Positions 11,901-14,918 of a stretch of DNA of 14,918 nucleotides are shown here, piece by piece. A program made the translations under genes and the position numbers. Numbering within the stretch: position 1 is the stretch's first letter; every line of letters begins with the position of its first letter. Under the pieces are notes generated by a model. The model ran no database searches and had not been told where the DNA came from. It saw only the letters and a list, made by a program, of their open reading frames with translations. The DNA comes from Irineochytrium annulatum. Its lineage: Eukaryota; Chytridiomycota; Chytridiomycetes; Chytridiales; Chytridiaceae. The DNA is taken from the NCBI GenBank assembly GCA_027600665.1, contig JADGJL010000727.1:1-14918 (forward strand), in the 5' to 3' direction.

Positions 11901-13323
11901 GCCATTGGGGCGCTTTTCAGATGTCTTCATCTCGATCATTTGCTTGATAGCTAACACGAAGTTCGAAGGCTCGTAATATGACAAGCTCGCTATAGCAAAA
12001 GTCTGGAGCTCTTTAATCGTCGGTGGATTTAATTTAAGCAGATGTTGGAAGAATTTCGGGGTCAATGTCGACGTCGCGTCCGCCAGCCATTCAACCCGCT
12101 TTCCGGCGCGGGCGGAGACCACGGCGTTCAAAAGCTCGGCATCTGAACGATTGATTGCGATGCTTGACGCAGTCGTCAAGAACTCAACCGTCACGTCCTT
12201 AAATTCTGCAGAAGTAAAACTTAGAAAAAATGATGATCTCAAAACCATAACACTTATAAAATCGCCGCTCACCTGTGAAAGCAGCGAGTTTTTGAAAAGT
12301 AGTGACGTCCCCACGATGACAGCATTGCTCCAGCATTCGCTTATGAGATTCTGCACTACATTTGTAGACTTCTGGTTCCTCTTCCCAACCATCGAGAAAT
12401 TTCTGCAGCGCAATCCGCCTCTCTCGGAGTTCTTTCTTGCTCGTCTCCTTCTCCTTCTGCTCCGTTTTCCACTCCTCCAACATTTCAGTTGGAACCATCG
12501 ACGCCTCGACCCATTTCAGCCTAGCGACCTTCGACGCGCGTTGACCCCTCCCGGCGCGCCCGTCGACTTCAATCTTCACGTTATACTCGATGTCGCCGGA
12601 GTCCTTGACGCGCTGCTTGAGCACTTCCACGATAGACATGCCGTTTTCTTCGAAGGCGTCTATCAAGTCCCGGTCGACGTCCTCCTCCTTGACCCATTTG
12701 CCGTCAATCATGTACTCCGTCTTCCCCCGCAACGTCTTGCAGTCCGTGATCGCGCCAGCGTCGCTCCCCGCGGACTTCCCCGGCGCCGCTCGACCGGATG
12801 CACCGCTCTCCCCCTTCGTAGCCTTCGATGCCACCCTCCGAGACGACCGCCTCCCTGCGGTGGCCTCCTCCGTCACCTTCTCGTCCTCGTCTTCACCGTC
12901 CACAACCATGTCGTTATCTTCACTTTCATCTTCCACTTTGGCAGCCTTACGCGGCGTTGCTTCGGCCTCATCCTTGGTCGATGGCCTGCCACGCTTTCTG
13001 GCGCTCTTCGCCGGGGCCGGCGTTCCGTCAGCGTCATCGTCAGCGGCCGCCGCCTTCGCCTTCCCGCGAGACGAGGTTGCCGCGGCTTTCGATTTCGCCG
13101 TGGACGCCGGGGTCCTTCCCTTCGCTGCAGACGCCGCGGCCTTGCCCTTCGCCGGCGTCTTCCTCGTTGATTTCCGCGTAGTGGCCTTCGTCTCCTCCTC
13201 GTTCTCCTCCTCGTCCTTCTCCTCCCCGCCGTCATCGTCATCCAGCACCACCATGACGTCGTCATCCTCCTCGGGTTCCGCCTTTTTCTTCGCGGCCGAC
13301 TTCGCTGCGCGCTTCGGGGGCAT
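5907..13323 (-). CDS. Ankyrin-BRCT-WGR poly(ADP-ribose) polymerase
   Basis: Fourteen exons in one frame give 2255 residues: 13323-12273, 12205-11304, 11254-10367, 10325-9641, 9595-9048, 9001-8180, 8136-7658, 7592-7563, 7513-7485, 7426-6953, 6912-6798, 6746-6694, 6647-6016, 5966-5907. The N-terminus is Lys/Ala-rich with acidic runs (about 16-46, 131-152) and an AT-hook-like KRGRP (110-114), suggesting a nuclear protein. Ankyrin repeats begin near 480 (LTPMHCAALRG at 516). A BRCT-like domain lies at about 861-947 (VGSKITTTG, FCGGEF, FLTEDEVIAAF). More ankyrin repeats run from about 950 to 1620, interrupted by a Ser run. A charged coiled-coil-like stretch leads to WGR (about 1765-1875), the PARP helical domain (about 1884-2030; LPVGQFS) and the ART domain. 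His2110 (LLWHGTR), Tyr2144 (GKGIYTAD) and Glu2236 (NYNEY) form the H-Y-E triad; the 34 and 126 residue spacings equal those I recall for human PARP1 (H862, Y896, E988). By family it adds poly(ADP-ribose) to proteins using NAD+; WGR suggests activation by DNA ends, ankyrins suggest protein targets. No zinc finger or SAM domain was seen. Confidence 0.9.
7231..7269 (-). other. Possible extra in-frame 39-nt intron
   Basis: Between the WGR and helical domains, a segment starting GTGCGT and ending TTCTAACCCTTCGCAG is exactly 39 nt and can be removed without changing frame. As coding sequence it would give CVLVVKLLLTLRR, which looks like translated pyrimidine-rich intron. Without it the text reads YYPTKEKPAIKAKSALAKPI, closer to the linker usual in PARPs. 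If it is spliced, the protein is 2242 residues. Other introns of this gene are as short as 40-43 nt. Confidence 0.55.
7485..7592 (-). other. Two micro-exons coding the WGR core
   Basis: Exon 8 (7592-7563, 30 nt) and exon 9 (7513-7485, 29 nt) are separated by a 49-nt intron. Exon 8 reads, with one base borrowed from each side, R-WGRMGEMYYG, the motif that names the WGR domain. Exon 9 reads QGDKREEFY. Using the earlier AG at 7529-7528 instead of the one at 7515-7514 would break the frame into exon 10, so the downstream acceptor was chosen. The donor of the intron before exon 8 is GTCCCT, which is weak, but the WGR motif only appears if it is used. Confidence 0.75.
9184..9246 (-). repeat. Serine-codon microsatellite within the ankyrin region
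   Basis: The plus strand shows a run of GAG/GAC-type triplets; on the coding strand these are Ser codons giving SPSSSSSASSSSSSSSTS at about residues 1293-1310 of the PARP. It sits just after an ankyrin repeat ending GADVN and before a Lys-containing segment. Triplet repeats like this vary in length between strains without changing frame, and the run is probably a flexible linker that splits the ankyrin array. Confidence 0.75.
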
Positions 13324-13562
13324 GATCGTGATGTCCTAGAGGTCTGGTCAAACGGTGAATTAGCGTGAGAAAATCGGCATAAGCCCAAGAGTGTTGATCA
13401 TAGGCGAGTCAACGTTCGGGATTGCTCAGCGAGCGCGATCGCCGTCGCGCAGTCCTGTGTCCTGTGTCGGGCGTCGTACCTGAAGCTGCAGTGCAATCCA
13501 AGGCTTGAATACAACGTTGTGGTCAAAGCCGTCCAGAGATCAGTAAATTGTGGTTAGTCATC
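13324..13562. promoter_or_regulatory. Divergent promoter between PARP and DJ-1-family genes
   Basis: The PARP start (13323, minus) and the DJ-1-family start (13563, plus) are 239 bp apart and point away from each other, so both promoters and 5' leaders must lie here or overlap it. The middle is GC-rich, with CGCGATCGCCGTCGCGC at about 13435-13450 and a perfect tandem pair of TCCTGTG at 13453-13466. No TATA box was recognised. Shared regulation is an inference from geometry only. Confidence 0.55.
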
Positions 13563-14446
13563 ATGCCGCGAGTCGGTACGGCAGCTTCCTTCATTGGTCG
13601 TTCTTCTGCTCTGCTCCCAAGGTTTCTCTGATGGCTTCTGACCGGCACGGCTTTCTCTTCCAGCCGTCGTGCTCTTCGACAACTTCGCGTCGCTCGATGT
13701 CTTCGGCCCACTCCAAATCCTCACGCATCGCCTGGCGAAGCCGGAGTTCTCGATCCTGAACGTGTCGAGGGATGGGAAACCTGTCCTGTGCTCGACGACG
13801 CAGCACGTCACCGTGCACTGCTCGTTCGCGGCAGTCCTTGAGGGCAAGGAGAAGGTCGACACCTTGTTCGTGCCCGGCGGGATGGGTACGAGATCTCTTT
13901 GTGATGACACAGAATTTTTGGACTCCTTGAAGGCGATGAGCGAGAAGGTTCAGGAAGTGTGGTCCGTTTGGTGGGTGTTCGCGAGTACTTGTCTCTTCGC
14001 TCTTCCAAGCTAACCAAAGATTGCGTAGCACCGGCTCCGCGTTACTGGCTAAAGCTGGCCTCCTCGACGGCATCAAAGCGACGGCGAATAAAGCATCATA
14101 CGTTTGGAACACGTCCCAGGGCCCCAAAGTCCAATGGGTCCACAAAGCGCGATGGGTGCATGACAAGAAGGGCGGGAAGGAGTACTGGACGTCTTCGGGT
14201 GTCGCGGCGGGCATGGACATGGCGCACGCTATCGCCACTGCCAGGCTCGGCGCGGCCACGGCCAAGACCATCGTGGATCAGATCGAGTACGAGCCCCATA
14301 CGGACTCGTCCTGGGACCCGTTCTCGGAGACCTTCAAGCTGGCCGAGCAGCCAAGCCCTGGGAAGCGCGCGCGTGAGCCTTCACCGGCCAAGTCGCCGAC
14401 GAAGGGTGAGAACGGGAAGCCGGCTCAGCGACCGCGGGAGACTTGA
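13563..14446 (+). CDS. DJ-1/PfpI-family (class I GATase-like) protein
   Basis: Three exons, 13563-13575, 13664-13970 and 14029-14446, give 245 residues. The first coding exon is only 13 nt but yields MPRVAVVLFDNFASLDVFGP, the usual start of this family; the donor is GTACGG. Intron 2 (58 nt, donor GTGGGT, branch-like GCTAAC) splits the nucleophile codon: TG from exon 2 plus C from exon 3 makes Cys107 in WSVCTGSALLAKAG. Other family marks are PGGMGTR (75-81), the ATANK segment, and WTSSGVAAGMD (160-170). The layout Asp16-Cys107-Thr108 resembles isonitrile hydratase-like members (remembered as Asp17, Cys101, Thr102). Members are variously hydratases, glyoxalases, deglycases or of unknown activity, so the reaction cannot be assigned. 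Residues about 211-245 are an extra tail with GKRAREPSPAKSPTK, which resembles a nuclear signal with Ser-Pro sites. It is divergent from the PARP gene. Confidence 0.88.
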
Positions 14447-14688
14447 ACGCGACTTGGTGTTAGTTTGGTTTGTCACAATCGCCCACACCAGCCATGAACG
14501 TGGATGTCACTTAGGTCGTGTGAAGATCCAGGGTGCATCGGCGAGTGTGGCGGTGGAGTATGGTGCCCTGGTACCATTAAAAGACTGTATTGTAACGGCA
14601 AGGAGAAGGCGCACTTGCAGATTTTGTGGCAATTGGAAGATCGAGGAGACACTTGACGACCAGCCTTGACCGTCGATCGCCATCAGTG
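14447..14688. other. 3' flank of the DJ-1-family gene
   Basis: This 242-bp stretch follows the stop codon and should contain the 3' untranslated region. Frames running through it give no recognisable protein, and no consensus AATAAA was seen; ATTAAA occurs near 14577 on the plus strand and is a possible weak polyadenylation signal. No other feature was recognised. Confidence 0.4.
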
Positions 14689-14880
14689 ATGTTCCCGTTG
14701 CGGATCAAGGCCGCCGACGCCGTCGTCAGCACCATCACGGCGTCCCTCCCGGCAATGCAAACGGCCGTCCAAACCGCCGCGGCGGCGATGTCGACAGGGC
14801 CCGCCAACACTTCAGACACCGCCACTTTCATCTGCGAGGTGCTTGTCGACCTCCAGATCTTCTACTCTCTTCGTCGTTAA
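14689..14880 (+). CDS. Short GC3-rich open frame, unknown
   Basis: An ATG at 14689 opens a 63-residue frame ending in TAA at 14878-14880. Its codons end overwhelmingly in C or G (for example GCC GCC GAC GCC GTC GTC AGC ACC ATC), unlike the upstream flank and much like the genes in this window. An AG at 14685-14686 just before it could be a splice acceptor, so it may be the last exon of a gene rather than a free-standing one. The product is Ala/Thr-rich with no domain I recognise, and no function is proposed. The antisense frame (14831-14577) is open too but is less likely. Confidence 0.3.
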   Translation: MFPLRIKAADAVVSTITASLPAMQTAVQTAAAAMSTGPANTSDTATFICEVLVDLQIFYSLRR

Positions 14881-14918
14881 ATGTTGGCAGCTGGGATCCG
14901 CGCTTCGCCGGGCAGGGG

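Noticed and set aside
12590..13339. Long plus-strand frame of 249 codons, Ser/Ala/Phe-rich
   Set aside because: It mirrors the low-complexity Lys/Glu/Ala codons of the PARP N-terminus; the antisense is open because of composition.
13563..13621. A longer DJ-1 first exon (to 13621) using the GTTTCT donor
   Set aside because: It leaves the wrong phase for the acceptor at 13663; the 13-nt exon ending at 13575 keeps the frame and gives the family's normal N-terminus.
13591..14271. Minus-strand frame of 226 codons over the DJ-1-family gene
   Set aside because: The plus strand gives a clear DJ-1/PfpI protein with all motifs; the minus frame is its shadow.
1..14918. CRISPR arrays, tRNA or rRNA genes, transposable elements, viral insertions
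   Set aside because: No regularly spaced repeats, cloverleaf-like sequence, terminal inverted repeats, transposase or polymerase motifs were seen on either strand by eye.

Overview
The window looks like nuclear DNA of a fungus. The genes are dense and broken by many short introns (about 40-125 nt) with GT...AG ends and branch sites close to TACTAAC, and one protein carries three WSC domains on Ser/Thr-rich linkers, a typical fungal cell-surface arrangement. The large ankyrin-bearing PARP makes me think of an early-diverging (chytrid-like) lineage, but that placement is only an inference.

I rebuilt three genes by joining exons by eye; in each the reading frame closes through every junction. 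(1) Minus strand, 5445-1194, five exons, 1318 residues: a secreted protein with a signal peptide, a PQQ-like beta-propeller, three ASPM/SPD-2/Hydin-type Ig-like modules and three WSC domains. (2) Minus strand, 13323-5907, fourteen exons, 2255 residues (2242 if one more in-frame intron is removed): a poly(ADP-ribose) polymerase with a basic/acidic tail and AT-hook-like motif, ankyrin repeats, a BRCT-like domain, more ankyrin repeats, WGR, PARP helical domain and an ART catalytic domain with an intact His-Tyr-Glu triad. (3) Plus strand, 13563-14446, three exons, 245 residues: a DJ-1/PfpI-family protein with an intact nucleophile cysteine and an added basic, proline-rich C-terminal tail.

Layout: 1-1193 is AT-rich and has no gene I can defend; 1194-5445 is the surface protein; 5446-5906 is the spacer between two genes in the same direction; 5907-13323 is the PARP; 13324-13562 is a 239-bp divergent promoter shared by the PARP and the DJ-1-family gene; 14447-14918 is the DJ-1 3' flank and a short GC3-rich open frame of unknown status.

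The most notable item is the PARP. Its layout and length resemble the nematode PME-5/TANK-1 type (ankyrin plus WGR plus PARP) more than vertebrate tankyrase (ankyrin plus SAM, no WGR) or the usual short filamentous-fungal PARP (BRCT-WGR-PARP). Its head-to-head pairing with a DJ-1-family gene could mean shared control in a damage or stress response, but only the adjacency is visible. Several key residues (WGR motif, catalytic Glu, DJ-1 Cys) sit at exon edges or in micro-exons, so simple gene finding would probably mis-call all three genes.
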